NCBI RefSeq assembly: GCF_032854445.1 | Contig: NC_088307.1 | Location: forward strand, 21,528,017-21,592,016 | Reading direction: 5' to 3' | Origin: Liolophura sinensis | Taxonomy: Eukaryota; Mollusca; Polyplacophora; Chitonida; Chitonidae | DNA: 64,000 nt | Part shown: in pieces, positions 13,201-27,900 of the stretch | Layout: each line of letters starts with the position of its first letter | How positions within the stretch are numbered: the first letter of the stretch is position 1 | The notes under the pieces: model-generated | What the model was told of the DNA's origin: nothing | Database searches by the model: none | The model's input: only the letters and a program-made list of their open reading frames with translations | Position numbers and translations under genes: made by a program

Positions 13201-16200
13201 GCTGTAGGTGCACGATGCTAAGTTAACTGTTGGCAGTAGGTGCATGATTATAAGTTAACTGTTGGCAGTAGGTGCACGATAATAAGTTAACTGTTGGCAG
13301 TAGGTGCATGATTATAAGTTAACTGTTGGCAGTAGGTGCACGATGATAAGTTAACTGTTGGCTGTAGGTGCACGATGATAAGTTAACAGTTGGAAATAGG
13401 TGCACGATGATAAGTTAACAGTTGGCAGTAGGCGCATGATTATAAGTTAACAGTTGGCAGTAGGTGCACGATGATAAGTTAACTGTTGGCAATAGGTGCA
13501 CGATGATAAATTAACAGTTGGCAGTGGGGCCATGATTATAAGTTAACAGCTGGCAGTTAGGCCACGATGATAAATTAATAGCTGGCAGTAGGTGCATGAT
13601 TATAAGTTAACTGTTGGCAGTAGGTGCACGATGATAAGTTAACAGTTGGTAGTAGGTGCACGATGATAAGTTAACTGTTGGCAGTAGGTGCACGATGATA
13701 AGTTAACACTTGGCAGTGGGGCCACGATTATAAGTTAACAGATGGCAGTAGGTGCACGATGATAAGTTACCATTTGGCAGTAGGGCCATGATTATGAGTT
13801 AACGGTTAGGAGTAGGACATATTTACGAGTTAAGAGCTTGCAGTAAGTGCCCAATGATAAGTTAACAGCTGGCAGTAGGGCCACATTGATACGGTAGCAG
13901 TTGGTTGTAGGGAGACGATGATAGGTGAACGGTAAGTTCCAAGATGATAAATCAACAGCTGGCCGTAGGTGTACGATGATAATTTAACAGCTGGCAGTAG
14001 AGCCACGATCGTAAATCAACAGCTGGCAGTAGAGCGAAATGTGCACGGTGGTAAATCAGCAACTGACAGTATGTGTATGGTGAAAAGTTTATAGTTGGCA
14101 ATACATGTACAATAACAAGTTGTAGTACACAGTGTTAAGTTGATAATTTGTATATAATGGTAAGTTAACAGTTGACAATATGTATATAGTGATAATATAC
14201 CGGTTGTCAATTTGTATACAGTATTTAATAAATAAGTTAACAATTCGCAGTTTGTATACAGTGTGGTAAGTTAACTACCGGTACTTCGTACATTTATACA
14301 CAGTAATTTTGAGTTAAACTTTCACAGCAGATGCACGATACTGCATTGTGTGTACGGTGATAAGTTCACAATTGATGTACAATACTACATTGTGTGTACG
14401 GTGATAAGTTCACAGTAGATGTACGATACTACATTGTGTGTACGGTATAAGTTCACAGTAGATATACGATACCACATTGTGTGTACGGTGATAAGTTCAC
14501 AATTGATGTACAATACTACATTTTGTGTACGGTGATAAGTTCACAGTAGATGTACGATACTGCATCGTGTGTACGGTGATAAGTACACGTTTGACACGCA
14601 GCTATGGCCACGGATCACCGACAAAACCGACTTTTCTCAAAGTAATACCTCATAATAACACATTAAGTTGATACCTGCTAATCACAAATCAATATAAAAA
14701 GCCTGAAGGTACTGATAACACTAATTGATTGGCCTACATTTGCTTGCACAAGTAATCTAAAAGAGGCATAGACAGGGAGCATTTTATTGGGACAGGGTGT
14801 GGGAATGCCGGGATCATAACAGTCGTAAGGTAGAGTGATATCACCCTCTGAATCTTCTAGATGGAATAATGGACTGTGTAAGTCATTTTCTTGGCATGCG
14901 ATGTTTCCTGCGGGGAATAGATACACCACAGCAGTGGAAAAAGTGGGGAAAATGTACAAAACAGCATTGTTGTACACTACAAGGCGGAGGGTAAAAGGTA
15001 CATCACAGCCCTTAGGGTAAAAAGTATTGATTTATTTCTTTGTTATTTTACGATGTACTAAAGAATATTTCTCTTATGGTGGGAATAAACCGGGCAGAGA
15101 CTGGGGGGAAAACACCAACATCCGCAGGTGGCAGGCGGACCTTTCCACGGACGAAGAAAGAGAAAGCTAGCATGAGATTGACTTGAACTCAGGGTGACCA
15201 CATTGGAGAGAAGCTCCTGGGGCATAGCGCTGTGATGGCTTGTTTTATTTATGTTTTGGATATATATTTATTCACCAGACTTCAGGACATACGATGGTTA
15301 CTGCATCGTTTACATGCTAAAGAAGAAAAGGACTAAATGTAAACTACCAGTACATTATATTAACAAAGTAACAAACTATTCCAGCATAATCCTCAAATTG
15401 TTGTTGTCATTTATACTGACAAAGAGATTAATCTTGACATGTCGTGCGAAGAACCGATCCGGCCGGTGTGTGAAATACAGGTGCGCCATTTTCTCTTCCT
15501 GCTCTACTATAGCCTTGAAAAGAGAAACAATGTTAATGTGTTTTCCATGGTACATAAGCATAGAACGTGGTTTGGTAAGCCGTGCGATATTACATATAAT
15601 GTTTATAAAAAAAATACACTTAATATTTTCTTTCTTATAAGCTAGTCCAAACAAAAGAAGTGATTCGAAATCTAAATCATTCACAGTCATGACAGATGCA
15701 GACTTAAATAACCCCCCAAGATAATACCCTTGTCCACGGAGGCCCGGTTAAAAAGTACAAAACAAAGCTAAAGATAAAGGTACCAAAGGCACTAAGGTGC
15801 AAATGATCATGATGGCACTATAGGGAACAAGGAGCCACAGGACTTACTGCTGTGAAGAGGTCAAATACCACTGCTATTGAGGAAAAGTACACACCAGCTC
15901 AGCCCTAAGGGAGAAAATGTACATACATATATAACGCATACGGGAAAGGGCACACCGTGGAAGAAATAGGTAGACGAGGGAGAGATTAAGTCTGTATCCT
16001 TGATACACATATGTGTGTAGACGAGAAATCTGTTTTAACCAGGAAAGCACGCACAGTTCCTTTATTAGCGAAAAATATACCTTTGATTTCATGAGAAAAA
16101 GGTACACCGTTGCTCAAAAGTATCAAAATTACTTCAAAGACCTACCGCAATAAATATCTCTTAACTCTAAGTGAGAAAAAAGCGTGAAGTTAAACTCGAA

Positions 16201-19200
16201 AAGTAATGTAATTGATATATGCGAGAAAGGGAATACAGTGCCTTAACAGGAAAGTGGTGTTTCTGTAGTGCAGGCGAGAACGGCACCATCGGACTAACAG
16301 GGGACAATTGCTCTTTTGTATAAGTCGGGAGTGGTACACCATCATTCCTGGTAGAAAAGGTGCAAAATTGCTCTAAATGGATAGAGATGGACTATTGATG
16401 TCAACCAGAAAGAGTTTTCATGGAACTTGATCGGAAAATGAGTATTTGAGAGAAAAGAATAGCCTATGATACATTATGTATCACCTTATACTTATGCAAA
16501 TATTGTTTACGATTTTTTACTAAGGCAGCAGAGATGCTGTTGGCCTTATTAACAGGCTTTTTTAAGTTAACTTTTTGTCATCATTCAAGTGATTATAGAC
16601 TTGAACACGGATTTGAAACCTCTCAAGGAAAAACAATATGCACTATAATCTTTCAAAGTGAGAAAATCTGCATCAGTTACATTTCCTATTGTCATAACTT
16701 CATACGATTTTTCGAGATTGTTTTACAATACATTTAAAATTACAAGCCCATCATTTGCATCCAAGGTGATACCATTTATTTCATAAGGGCGGGTGAGTTG
16801 GGGTGGGGTGGGGGTGGGGGTTTGATTTTCCAGCCACCTGCTGAGCGCAGTAATTGTTATTGGTTGAAAAGAATCTATTCCTTATTTTAATGTTCATGTT
16901 TTTTAAATGTGATGACAACACAGCATTTCGGTAATTTTTGACCAATGAGGTCTAACAAAGTGTAATTGCCATCACAGCATTTGTTTTTTATCTACTTGTG
17001 CCTAAGCGATGACATTCTTTGACGGGGATAAGTTGTTGCAATTTGCATGAACCCTAAGGTAAAATGACAAGAGGTCAGATTTCACCTGTAACGTGTGGCC
17101 CTCCGCCAATTATCAAACTGTTGTCGCTGCTCTAGTTTTACTCTCCAGCTTGTAGTCTTTTGTATTAATCACACGATACCCCTCGAGCATTTTTCTACGT
17201 AGTAAGAAGGAACCACATGCTATAGCATATACAGGACCGGCTATTAAAGACCCTGATACGCATGAGCTTGGAGAGTTGGCAGTGTTTGCCACTCCACCTG
17301 CTGTATGGAAAAGATAAAATGCTCTTCAATGCGTTATTCCAAAACCAATAATTCCATCAGAAGTACTTGCTAGGCTATCGACCCGATTGCTGTCTGTGCA
17401 AATGTGATCATAGCTCGCTGACACTAAGCCCTTCAAATCTAAAACCTCGATCATTCAGTCCACGCGTTCAATGGCATTTTAATGCCCCAGAAAATCTGAA
17501 CCCTTTAACGGCAAAATCCTCCTCATATTTCTCACCGCCGAAATCCTTGGACAAAAACAGCTTCGCGATCTAAATGTAGCACTAACAAAAGGGACGGGTT
17601 ATGATTGAGTGTGTCAGGCGCGAAACAGTTTAAATGGTTCCAGGAAAACATAGCATTTGTTATTAAAATTTAGGGAAAAATTGGAAAACACACATAAAAA
17701 CTGTATAGAAAAAAAAACACTGCATAAAGTTGAGCTGTAATCAGTACTGATAAATGTAACTGGTATTGATGCAGCTGTCAATTTTCTTCACATTCGTCAC
17801 ATGATATTTTGCTTAAGGACCAAATCTTACATTGATAAACGGGTCAAATCTTACTCTGGTAAACAGGTCCCCCACCGGGAGCTTAGTGTCACTACTCTCT
17901 TGGATCAAACCAACGTCAATCATCACCATGAGTTCCCACCGTGAGCACGGCATACACTGGAGCTTAAAAACTCAACCTGACCGTTACGTCGGGTAAACGA
18001 AATCACGACGCGACTCACCTCGAATCGGCTTTAGTTGTATTCAGTATGCGGTTCAGTCCATCGGCGACTAGAACCAATTCGGGGTTTTGAGTCGTAACTC
18101 TTTTGTCCTCAAAGGTAAAAACAGTCATACTATATGATGTAACTTGTGAAAAATGTCAGGCAACCTTTGTCCACATTAATTTACCAATTACCGGTGTCAC
18201 CCTGCTTCAGAGGCACAAATGATGCCTCTTTCCTTTTAGATCTTCTCAAGTTCACAAACGCTCAGATTCTCAATTTTCTCCATCATTTGTCTAATTGAAA
18301 TTACTTTTTATGAAACTTTTTTTAGACAGTTTTGACAGATCACATGACATAGTTGGACTGTTTCTACCTTCATCGATCAAAAAATTCGAACTCGAGACTC
18401 CCCTATTCCCTACAGCCAATATGCAACATAATTGTATGTCAGTTTCCGTTGATCGCGTCGTCAAACACCAGGAATCGAGCAGTCAGTCAGTCTATGTTAA
18501 GACATTCCCCCCCCCCCCCCCATCACTACCTTGTGGCGGAGACAAGCAACATAAGGTTCACGAGACTTTCCCCCCATGTACTACTTATGCAGCAAAATGA
18601 CTTACTCTCGATCAGGCTAAGAAAGAGAAAACTTTCTTCTGTGTTGGACGGCTGGTATACGAATGTTTCGACGCGTATACATTTAGAGCATTTTTGTGAA
18701 TACTCCGGACAAGCTGTCATTGAAATGATCACTCGCACGGTGGTCGATATGACAATAACCACTCTGACCTGAATCATAAATGTATATCACTGTACCTTGA
18801 CTACTATTGACTCTAGTGTGTTCGAACGGTGTATAGCTTAGGTTTTTTAGAGTGTAACGTCAGCTTTTTCTCTGTTTAGCAGGTTACACAATAGTAGCTT
18901 TGGAAACTCAAATCTAGCACGACAAACGTTACAGGGAACAAACGGTGTGGTGAATCAATGATAATCAATAGAGCCTAATCCAAAAATCAATTCCTAATAT
19001 AAGACTCACTGTCTTCTCAACCCTTATCCCTCTGGATTTTAATAAAATCAGGCTAGCTTTGCCGTGTTTTCGCCAAGTCGAATAGAAGCAGGCTATTGAA
19101 AGCAATCATTGCGTCTAGTGCACTCAGCCAGGGGTTTACCTCCCTCCAACGGGATTTCATCTGAAGATACTTCCAGCTGTTGGTTTGACCACATCGTGCC

Positions 19201-21893
19201 AGAGGAAATTAATCCGGGTCTGGGATCGGAGGTTATGTCTTTTAGACGCCCCCTTTACGACGCGAAAGAGTCAAAGGTGACGAGCGCTCTGGGAATGTTT
19301 CTGTCCCTCAAATGGCGTTGTTCACGCCACTTTGCGTTTTGCGTCGAAACACAGACGAGACGCTTTCAGCGGAGTCCAAGGAAAGCAATTCATCCGTTCT
19401 GATCGGCCTTTTCAATTTGCGCTATCTCATTATCGTACCGAAAATAATTGTAAAGATTCCTTTGAGGGAGTATATTGGCTGGCATATCGCAAATAACCCG
19501 CCATCTTTGTAAATGATTCCCAAAAGAGTACGGCTGATTAGGATTCGGCAAGTCTCCTACCCCCGGGGATTTCGCAGCGATGTTAGCGAACCCGTTTCGA
19601 AATGAACACGACAATTACGATACTCTGAGAGCCTGAATCGGACTAATTTAGAGATCAGTTCCGATCCAATCGCTTTGGGAAGTCTACGGTATTCCTGGCT
19701 CCTTGAGGGACCTTACTCTATTAGGCGCAGCTTTTACATAAACGACTGCAAACCAATTGGACACGTCGACAGCGGTTCCACAGTTAATAACAGTTCCGCA
19801 CTTAGCGACAGTTCCGGGTTTAATAGCTCTACCCATCTAAAGAAATCTCTCCGCAATTCCAGTAAATCAAAAAATTTTTCTCCATTTACCTTTTTTTTTT
19901 AGCAATATCTCTCTTCTTCGATTTAGCCAAATTACCAGCCACAAACCGCACAGATTGCTCCCCTTTGGCAAAACCATACAAACATACGAGGGATGAAAAG
20001 GACATTTATATGTCTCTATTGATCGAGATGAAATTTAAAGGATGAGTTTTTATCGTCTCAGACGACTTCAAGATGAAGATAAATCTCTCCTGTTGACGCA
20101 ATTCGGCGCGATTTTATCTTCCTTTTTTCATTATCAATGAATGTCACTTTTCGGACCGTTTGATTATCGTTTTCTCTGCTTTTTTGTACCTGCAATTCTA
20201 TTTCAGGAAGTCAGCGCAACTTGTACTCTTGAAAAAAAAAATGAAGTGTAAAATAAAATAGCTGTGAAATAAGAACTCTACCCTGAAAAAATACACATCC
20301 ATTGAAGAGACATAAAATAGAAATCTAAGCTAGGTTAAATGGAAACCAAGCTTAATATAAAGCCTTCCTTCCGAGCACCATTCAGATGTTTTCTTATAAG
20401 TGTTTTTGTAGGGCTACTGATTTCTGTACAAGAGCTAACTCCTTGGAATTTCTTAACTGTACCCTGACCAAGCAATATAAATCTGAATGATTTCGCGGTG
20501 ATCCTTTGGAACCAGAATGTTGGAGCCTGTTGGATGTTGGATGTTTCTGTTCGCTTACTTAGCTGTGCATTTCAATCGTTTTGAGTCCTCGTTCGCCAGG
20601 AGGATTAAAGAGTTGGTTTGCCGCGACTATAGAGTTCCTTGATCAATGAGGTGGCGTGTTCAAATCCTGCTGCGGCTTTAAATCAAGCCGAGGGTGAATG
20701 CTTTAGGCAAGGCACTTCGTTTTCTTGTAAAAATAAAAAAAAATCCAGAAAACCTTCGAAATTGAATCGTTTTACAAGGCGTACTGTTTTGCAAAGAAAA
20801 CAGTTTAGTTCTTGCCAGTTTCTTGCATTATCTTAATGTTACCTTATATTATACATGTATTTGATGACAGCACAGTATTATGACTACATGCAATTAAATC
20901 CCAACAGAGGAAAATTGACACAATGCCTGGGTTTCAACGGTTACGTAAAATCCATTTGCCAACAATGCCGTTAACTCTCCATGCTGCAAATTTTTTTTGT
21001 GCTACATTACCCTGTATCTTAACTTTTTGTCAGATCTAGTGAGAATTTGCGGCAAATTTATCATACAGAATACTATTAAAGTACGGAAGGGTGAAAATAT
21101 AGAACTTCAACCCTCAAACTAGGAATATGGCAAATTTTATTTATTTCATTTGTTTGATTGGTGTTTTACGCCGTACTCAAGAATATTTCACTTATACAAC
21201 GACGGCCAGCATCATGGTGGGAGGAAATCGGGCAGAGCCCGGGGGACTATCTGCAGGTTGCTGCAAGACCTTCCCAGTTACGGCCGGAAAGGGAGGCCAG
21301 CATGAGCTGGGCTTGAACTCAAAGTGACCGCATTGGTGATAGGCTCCTGGGGTCATTTCCGGTCTGGGTCCACTGAACAGAATAGGTCCTTATGTATATA
21401 CTCAAGTAAAATTGTGACCTTGGGAGGGGCATGGCGCCAATATATTTTTTTTTACTGTATCACGACTTATTTAAAGAAGAAATGATACAAATATCAGACG
21501 AAAGATCGTGAAAAGTTATTTGCAAATATGGTCTGTAACATTTTTTGCAATTTTTCTTGCTGGAGGAAAGTGTATTTGAAAATGCTTTTGTATGGTGGGT
21601 ATTTGGGGCCACCTCTCGGTATATATCATCTTTGCATGATAATCTTCTAAATAAGGATGTGATACATGTGTAATAAATTTAAAATAATGTAAAATGATTT
21701 TTTTATACCCAAAATCTTAATTATGTTAATATTTATGAACCTAAATAACATATAAATATGATTAAAATTCAGGTTGAATACATTTGTTAACTGAAAAGGT
21801 TAAATTGTGAGAAAAATATTTTGAATGAACAACCTTACTTAGAACATAAGAGAAAATATATATGAAGAGGAGGCCCCAAATAACCACCATACA

Positions 21894-21973
<80 letters not shown>

Positions 21974-24900
21974 TCTATGGCATTTTTCTTTAATGAGAAA
22001 AAGACATTTGGATATATATATAGCTTTCTGTTGCAGATGGACTTGGACTGTCGCCTCCCGTGTAACTGTGCCATCAAGGAGCTGAAATGTCGACTTGGTG
22101 TCAATATCATCCAAGATGGCTGCGGATGTTGTAACATGTGTGCTCGCCAGCAGGGGGAGCTGTGTAACAGAAAGTTTCGTTGTGACGACAGAAAAGGTCT
22201 CTACTGTGACGGCTCGGAAGATGGACAAGGCGTCTGTAAATGTAAGGTGACACTTCTCTGTGACACTCATAGTGACAAATGATGCATTGCAACAATGAAC
22301 AAAGACATACAGCTTACTTGTACAACAGGGGCTGATTGCTGAGAACATTGCTTATGTCTCTTTTTTTGAAGTACAGTGTGTCAGTAATTCTGATAACTTC
22401 ATAACTTTTTTCTTAATTTTTTTACCTTTGATTCTATGCTGCTTTCCTCTACATATGTATGTTTTAAGTTTACCTGCACAATGCATGAGGCATTGTTGCT
22501 TTATTTGTGGTATTTCTACTTCTAGTAGCCATGCTCACAGCATTCCGAACTATTCTTTTGTTTTGCTTGTCCGTGAATCCTTCGAATGAACGGAACGCCA
22601 AAAAATCTGGCTGTGTAGGTGTTCCCTTTGTATTGTTCCCTTTTTTCGTATTAAGTGTGAAAACAATACAGCATATTTGAGTAATTCTGCACCACTGAGG
22701 TATAATAAATTACACTTATGTATAAATTATTAAGTATATAGCAGACTCCACGGTTGAGTGGTTAGCGGGCCAGCGTGGCGCGATATCTCTGAAGCCTCTC
22801 ACCAAAGCGGACGCTTTGAGTTCAAGTCCAGGTCATCGTGGCTTCCTCTCCGGTCGTACGTGAGAAGATATGTGGATGGCCGTGGGTTTCCTCTGGGCTT
22901 CACCAGGTTTTCTCCCACCATAATGCTGGCTACCGTCGTATCAGTGAAATATTCTTAAGTGCAGTGTAAGTAAATAGATCAAATTTTTAAGCATTTACAC
23001 GAACATTTAGAATAAAGCCCTTACTGAGGTAAAAAGACAAGCGACCATTTGTCAATAATAACACTGTCGTTGCTGCTCTGGTTTTACTTGGCATGTTGTA
23101 GTCTGTTCTATTGGAATGACTTTGGTTGCGTGTTCGCCAGCTGATGTACGTAAAATTATTGTTGTGTTGCAGGGAAGAATTTATACGTACACGTATATAT
23201 CGGGTGGGCATAAAAAATGGGCCGTACTTTGACACTCAATATCCCTGAAACCCTCTTACGTCAGCTTCTAAAAATTTACAAACTCAAAAGCCATTACGTC
23301 CTAAGTATACAGGTCAAATTTCAATTTCATCCTTTAAGATTTCTGTTCATGGGACCAAAATCAAAATAAAGTCAAAAAGGCATGTTCCGGACATTTCAAA
23401 ATAATGTTCTAGCTTGTTTTACTTGAAAAGATGATCAATTTGTCCTCATCTTATCCTCAATTTGTTACCATCTTCACGGTAGACGGGGTGCAAACGTTTC
23501 TTCCATGAACTGATTGAGTCCCGAATCTCCTTACGAGTAATTTTTTTCCAGCAGTCCTTGATGTGTGCTTTTATTTCATCCTCAGTGAATTTTTCCGTGC
23601 GACTCTCATAATTCCCTGACAGGTGATGCAATGTGGGTCACCAGAACGTACGTTTATGAGGCTAAAGTTTGAAAGTGTTTGAACAAAGGATAATGGAGTA
23701 ATGCAGCATCAAAGTACGGCCCATTTTTATGCTCACCCGATAAAAGGCGACGGCACGAAGAGCAGTGACAATATACTCGATAGCTTACTTCAGGTCTTTC
23801 CTCATTTGGGGAGTTTCGAGTTCGAACTCTTTTATTCTTAGAAATAAAAACAGTCCATCTTTACCATGTGACTTGTGAAAACTGTTAGGCGACCTTTGTT
23901 CAGTGCCATTTACCTATTAACTGTCTCAATGTGTTCCCGATGTAAAAATTGCACATTTTTACTTTAAAAACTTTTCAAGTTAAAGTTCACAAACGTTTAG
24001 TACCTCAATTCACTCCATAGTCCGTCTCCTCTGAACTACTTTTTGTCAGTCTGTTTTCAGATTTGCATGTTGTAGTAAATGTGTTAAAAAAATAGTTGCC
24101 CAACACTTATGACAACACACATGACACGGTAGGGCATTTTATACATTTAGGGCTCAGAGTTCGATCTAGAAACCCGAATGTCGAATCAGAGTAAAATGAA
24201 AGGAAACATGAACTGTAATTGTTCAATTCCTTGGTAAAAATGGTTGATATTTTCTTTCCAAGGAAAACCACATATCTCATGCGAGATAAAAGCGATCATA
24301 TTTGAAATTCTCAAACCAAAAATACGATTCTGGCTTTCTTAGTGTTTGTGCGAAGACGTGTCGGTTCTACGAGCCGGTCATTGGGGGTTTACCTTCAAGC
24401 GTTGTTTTGGAAATAGGTCTTGGGAATATCATCCTGGGCTGCCCATCATATTTCATATATAAATGTCTACAAAGACGTATAAACTACCACGACTTCATTA
24501 AAAAAATGACAACTCGCATATCAATGACTCAGGAGCCTCTCACCAATGGTATCGCTGTAAGATCAAATCCAGTTCATGCTGGCTTCCTTTCTGGTCGTAT
24601 GTGGGAAGGCCTGACAGCAGCCTGGGTGTGATCGTGGTTCTTTCACGATTTCTTTCCCTCTACAATGCAGGCCGCCGTTGACCAAGTGAAATATTCTTGA
24701 CACAAATAAAAAGACTATAACAAATAGAGTAAAACCAGAACAGCGACGACAATGTGGCAAACTTTCACTTCGTTAGGGTTTCACTCCAATTGTTCAAGTA
24801 AATGTTTAACTAGAAACAATTTACACGCTCCTTAGCAAGCGTTACCTAAGTAGAAATACGGTAAAATTGATTATTTTTTCTCCTCAGCCAAAACGTCCCG

Positions 24901-27900
24901 TCCTTGTTACGTCAAAGGTATAATGTACGAGGATGGGGAACAGTTTAAACCCGACTGTTCCAGACTGTGTACCTGTCAGAACGGCCAGTACGGCTGTATA
25001 TCACTGTGCCCTCAGGAAGAGAAGAGACCCTCCCTGACCAGCTGCTCGAACCCCCGCCTGATGATCATTAACGGACGCTGCTGCCGGGAATGGACTTGCG
25101 ATACGGGCAAACAGCAGAACGACTACGCTCCCACTTACGACTTCGCGCAGAATCTCGTCTTGCAATGTGAGTAGTGATATCGTCTCTTGATTGTTAATCT
25201 ATTTGTTTATTTAATTACTCCTGCCGGTAACTACATTTATTTGATTGTTGTTTAAAACATAATACTAAGTAAAGATAAACATACCCCCAAAATTTCCCTT
25301 CTAGTCTACGATGGCGGTCATATATATGAGTGGAGGAAAATGGAGTCACCGACTTGAACCACCGACCTTTGGGAAGGTACTGACAAACTTTCCCACACGT
25401 GACTTAAACATATGCATACCGTATTGGTGGAAGGCAAATAGTGTTCAATGCGGAAACGGCCATCCGAGCGTCATCCACTGCTTTTCGATAGCTAAGTCAC
25501 ACTAAGAGCGGATTAATGTACAAATTCCTGCCCAGAGCGAGTATTGAACCCGTTCCTCTTCGGTCTTAGCGTCATCCTTTAGCCACTGTGCTATGTTCCA
25601 AATTTAGTTATAAGCGGTATACAAGGTTACACAGGCTTTCGATTTGAAAGGTACTGGGGGTATCGATTGGATAATACTACCACACAGACCGTATAGGTTG
25701 ATAATAACCCAGAATACTTTCGTGTACTGTTATTTTGCGCCTGCACAAGTCAAATAGATCAGGATTCTGTCTGAAAGCATTTTAACCACGTGTACTACCC
25801 ACGCACATGGCAGTTATATTACTATGACAAGATATACTGACAGTGGTGCACCACGCAAGTTTGGGATGTCTGATATTTGTTAATTAACTTGGCAAACTTA
25901 TTGTATAATAAGAAGCGTGCAGTTGTAACCGCACAATGCAGGGAAATTGTAGTTTATTTAAGTGTATACGTATAGAGTTGATTTGTGTTAAACGACTATT
26001 CTCAATTTACTTTACCGTAGCAAGGCCTGTCTGAACCTGCAGTCGACCGTGGGCTTCTACCGTGCTCTGCCTGGTTTCCTTTCACTGTGTATTCTTGTGT
26101 ACGGCGTACAACACTAATCAAATAAATGAAAGTAAATATTTTACTCTATGTTTCCCTAGGACATTATAGCGTTGAGTTTCAAACATTTCAAAAACAAGAG
26201 ATGCATGTGAACAAGTCGTGTCTAATTCATGTTTTTAAAGTTAACAGTAGGTAAATAGGAATAGCCTTTGCTGTTCATTTTAACACAGTAAATGTGGCAA
26301 ACGTAAAATTCATCCCATACCCAAAAAATGAATTATTTCTTATTCCATTATTGGAATCAATCAAATTTAGCTTGATGGCGGTAATGTAACATTATTCCAG
26401 TGACACAAATCGCTGTGCTATTTTGTTCGAATAATTCATGATTAGAAATTTAAAATCGTCCACGTTCTCGACATTCAAGCTCTGTTGGTGATAATCTGAG
26501 AAATAAACACCATTCATACCTGCTTGTAAGGACTTTAATGGTAGCCAGGTGGCCCGGAGTTGATCGTCAAGCTTCAGTTATTGGTTCACCCTTATCAGAT
26601 CAAGAAAACTAGGTTTAGTAGAAGCGGCCAGACCAGTAGAGAACCGCTCCCGTTCAAAGCTGTGTAGTGTATTCATTCCTGATGGGGTTTTATGGGTAAA
26701 TGGGTAGCTCTCTGGCATTGCATTATCAATTATCAGTCCTGGAAATAGTACCCCCTTTGAATCTACTAATAAGGTGTTTCAATCGTGGATTGTTACATGC
26801 CACGTAGTCATATTATAAAACTAGAATTTCATATTAGACGGTTGGATAGAGGTTATCTCTATTATGAAGGTCCTCTTACTTCAAACGGCTACTTCGTAGA
26901 CTTATGCATAAAATAATGCATGGACTTTTTTATGATAGCAATAAAAAAAATTGTAAAGAGAAATCAAAACCCTATGTCACATACACTAGGTTAAGATAAT
27001 TCATGCATTGTGCGTGAATCGTGCTTTGTACATGTCATTCACATACAAGAGTGCTGCAACATGTGAGTTGCGAACAAGAGACCGTATTTCACCTGTTACG
27101 CGTGATGATTTGCCTGCTACCACAGTGTCGTCGCTGCTCTCTATGCTGTAGCCGTATTTCACCGGTTACGTGTGACCATTTGCCCACTATCACACTGTCT
27201 CAACTGCCCTGGTTTTACTCTATTTATTCGTACTCAAGTGTGTTTCACAGGACGTCATATACTACCTAAACATTACTACTTAATACTGCGGTGTGTAACA
27301 AACTTAAGGCATAGTTTCTTCTGTGATGCACAACGTTAAGCCTCAAGCACTCACTCGCTCTTCCGAAATGCGAAGGTTAATGTATACAAGTAGCTGGGCA
27401 TGTAATCTGGTAGCTTAAATTCAGAGCACGATTATAGGATTTGCCGATTAATTAGTATTCCTCAGCCTTTGTCTGTCAGTTACAGAGGAAGCCTTTACTG
27501 CGATTGTTTGCCTTTTAATTGGGCTTGATTGTAATCTGACATAGTCTCGGCCATTTCGTTTGTTAAGCACGGCGCTAAGGTCACGTTCGGTCCCCGATGG
27601 TACGACGAGGGAAATATGTCTCCTCGTTCGATACTGATTTGGTCCCAGCGGGGGATTTTGCCCGGTGGAATATCGAATGGATGTGTCAGTGGTCTGCGGT
27701 GTGCTGGAAAGTCATCTTGATTTATGATGCCATAAAGAAAGAGTCATTTGAATCACACGACAATGGCGCTTCATTTGCCGTTAATATCACCACCAAGTCG
27801 ACTGATTGCTTTCTAGCTGGCGAACTATTCTTTTTTTAGTTGTTTTTTTTTTCATGTTGTCATCGTTTGCGAACCCAAGAGGTCAGTGTAGTGTAAAATT

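Noticed and set aside
15251-15690. ORFs of 129 and 104 codons on opposite strands
   Set aside because: AT-rich intron sequence with no domain, splice support or codon bias; they mirror each other.
20517-20639. Hydrophobic peptide MLEPVGCWMFLFAYLAVHF as the CCN signal peptide
   Set aside because: No phase 0 splice donor follows before its stop. The exon at 4152-4295 has a far better donor and signal.
21835-22348. Minus-strand ORFs of 100 and 169 codons across the (TA)n tract and exon 2
   Set aside because: They consist of poly-Ile-Tyr from the microsatellite plus the antisense of the IGFBP exon.
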